DNA of 6,380 nucleotides from Pseudomonadota bacterium (GTDB lineage Bacteria > Pseudomonadota > Alphaproteobacteria > Rhizobiales > Hyphomicrobiaceae). Shown here piece by piece: positions 5,588 to 6,380 of this stretch. The stretch's first letter is position 1; each line of letters starts with the position of its first letter. Location: contig JAEYYQ010000079.1 in assembly GCA_023428365.1 (NCBI GenBank), positions 1 to 6,380 on the forward strand, written 5' to 3'. A program made the translations under genes and the position numbers. The notes under the pieces were generated by a model. That model did no database searches and was not told the origin of the DNA. It was given only the letters and a program-made list of their open reading frames with translations.

Positions 5588-5623
5588 GCGGCGACGCGCG
5601 TGTGGCGCGCCGCCGCATTTTTT
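5588..5623 (+). terminator. Intrinsic terminator oriented to the plus strand
   Basis: GCGGCGACGCGC (5588-5599) pairs with GCGCGCCGCCGC (5605-5616) over 11 of 12 positions, with one A·C mismatch and a GTGTG loop, followed by A and six T (5617-5623). On the minus strand the hairpin follows the leuB stop by about 20 bases but has no T-run after it. It therefore fits plus-strand termination best, though it may also stabilise the 3' end of leuB mRNA. Confidence 0.6.
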
Positions 5624-5635
5624 GCGCAACACGGC

Positions 5636-6380
5636 CTAGGCGGCCAGACGCTCCATTTCTTCGACGATGGCCCGGCCCATCTCCGTTGTGCTCACCTGGC
5701 GCATATTAGGCTGCATGATGTCGCCGGTGCGCAAGCCGCGGGCCAGCGTGGCGGCGATCGCCTGGTCGACGAGATCGGCCTCGCGCTGCATGTCGAACGA
5801 GTAACGCAGCGACATGCCGAAGCTGGCGATGCACGCGATCGGATTGGCCTTGCCCTGACCCGCGATGTCGGGTGCCGAGCCATGGACGGGCTCGTAGAGG
5901 GCTTTGCGCTTTCCATCACTGTCGGGTGCGCCAAGCGATGCTGACGGCAGCATGCCGAGCGAGCCGGTCATCATCGCCGCTTCATCGGACAGGATATCGC
6001 CGAACAGGTTGTCGCAGACGATGACATCGAACTGCTTCGGATTGCGGACAAGCTGCATGGCGCAGTTGTCGGCCAGGATGTGGTTGAGCTCGACGCCCTC
6101 GCCGTATTTCTTATGCGCTTCGGTCACGACACGGTTCCAGAGCACGCCTGTCGCCATGACGTTGCGCTTTTCGGCCGAATGCACTTTTCCGCTGCGTTTG
6201 CGAGCCAGGTCGAAGGCGACGCGGGCGATGCGCTCGATTTCGGAAGTTGTGTAAACCGTGGTGTCGACCGCGCGCTGTTGGCCGTTTTCGAGCGTCACGA
6301 TCTCTTTCGGCTCGCCGAAGTAGGTGCCGCCGGTCAGCTCGCGCAGGATGAGGATGTCCAGGCCCTCGACGATCTCGCGC
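5636..6380 (-). CDS. leuB: 3-isopropylmalate dehydrogenase (N-terminus beyond the right edge)
   Basis: LeuB oxidises and decarboxylates (2R,3S)-3-isopropylmalate to 2-oxoisocaproate with NAD+ and Mg2+ in cytoplasmic leucine biosynthesis. The visible 247 residues are the C-terminal two thirds of a protein usually about 370 long; the frame continues open to the edge. Fragment numbering: [12 protein letters not shown] (13-24) carries the substrate-binding arginine and the LeuB-specific loop, Lys71 (EKRNVM) matches the catalytic lysine, and [20 protein letters not shown] (124-143) is the IDH/IMDH signature with metal-binding aspartates. [20 protein letters not shown] (163-182) is the NAD-binding loop; the Asp after the SAP is characteristic of NAD use. 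The LeuB loop and signature distinguish it from isocitrate and tartrate dehydrogenases. The GTG at 6298 is an internal codon within the conserved REL...VTLENG region, not a start. The metalloprotease lies 181 bases downstream with no functional link. Confidence 0.97.
   Translation of the reverse strand, partial: REIVEGLDILILRELTGGTYFGEPKEIVTLENGQQRAVDTTVYTTSEIERIARVAFDLARKRSGKVHSAEKRNVMATGVLWNRVVTEAHKKYGEGVELNHILADNCAMQLVRNPKQFDVIVCDNLFGDILSDEAAMMTGSLGMLPSASLGAPDSDGKRKALYEPVHGSAPDIAGQGKANPIACIASFGMSLRYSFDMQREADLVDQAIAATLARGLRTGDIMQPNMRQVSTTEMGRAIVEEMERLAA

Larger units (their letters stand above)
5491..5623 (+). ncRNA. Candidate structured small RNA ending in an intrinsic terminator
   Basis: Four stem-loops run almost end to end: AGCGCTCGGCT/AGCCG-A-AGCGCT (5491-5517, loop GTTC, one bulged A), CACAGAC/GTCTGTG (5544-5561, loop TAAG), CTGCCG/CGGCAG (5566-5583), and a 12-position GC-rich stem (5588-5616) followed by ATTTTTT. 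The T-run is on the plus strand, yet both flanking genes are on the minus strand, so a plus-strand transcript would explain it. No convincing plus-strand promoter was found, and no small ORF with a ribosome binding site stood out. The 5' end is unknown; the start given is the first stem. The stems may instead belong to the minus-strand protease leader and promoter. Confidence 0.3.

Overview
The window looks like chromosomal DNA of an alphaproteobacterium, probably of the Hyphomicrobiales. It is GC-rich, its genes favour G/C at the third codon position so that long antisense shadow frames appear, and its LeuB, aldehyde dehydrogenase and TRAP binding protein have sequences typical of that group. 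The placement rests on recognising protein families, not on a search. No rRNA, tRNA, CRISPR array, insertion sequence or integrase is visible.

Positions 1-4581 form a probable catabolic module. On the minus strand lie a secreted TRAP-transporter substrate-binding protein (1-684, cut by the left edge) and, upstream of it in the same direction, an IclR-family regulator (838-1701). Divergent from iclR on the plus strand are an Old Yellow Enzyme-type flavin oxidoreductase (1927-3042) and an NAD-type aldehyde dehydrogenase of the succinate-semialdehyde dehydrogenase family (3151-4581). The 225-base divergent region carries spaced GTTC elements and imperfect palindromes suitable for IclR binding. 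The simplest reading is uptake of an organic acid by TRAP, reduction of an activated C=C bond, oxidation of an aldehyde or semialdehyde, and control by IclR. The substrate cannot be read from the sequence.

Positions 4582-5635 hold a convergent terminator whose central strand can pair with either of two flanking strands. Next is a small secreted zinc metalloprotease of the matrixin type (4690-5454, minus strand). The 181-base gap upstream of it is filled by successive stem-loops and ends in a plus-strand intrinsic terminator, although no plus-strand gene lies there. This is either an undescribed small RNA on the plus strand or a structured promoter and leader of the protease gene on the minus strand.

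Positions 5636-6380 are the C-terminal two thirds of leuB (3-isopropylmalate dehydrogenase, leucine biosynthesis) on the minus strand, cut by the right edge. It looks like ordinary core-genome sequence.
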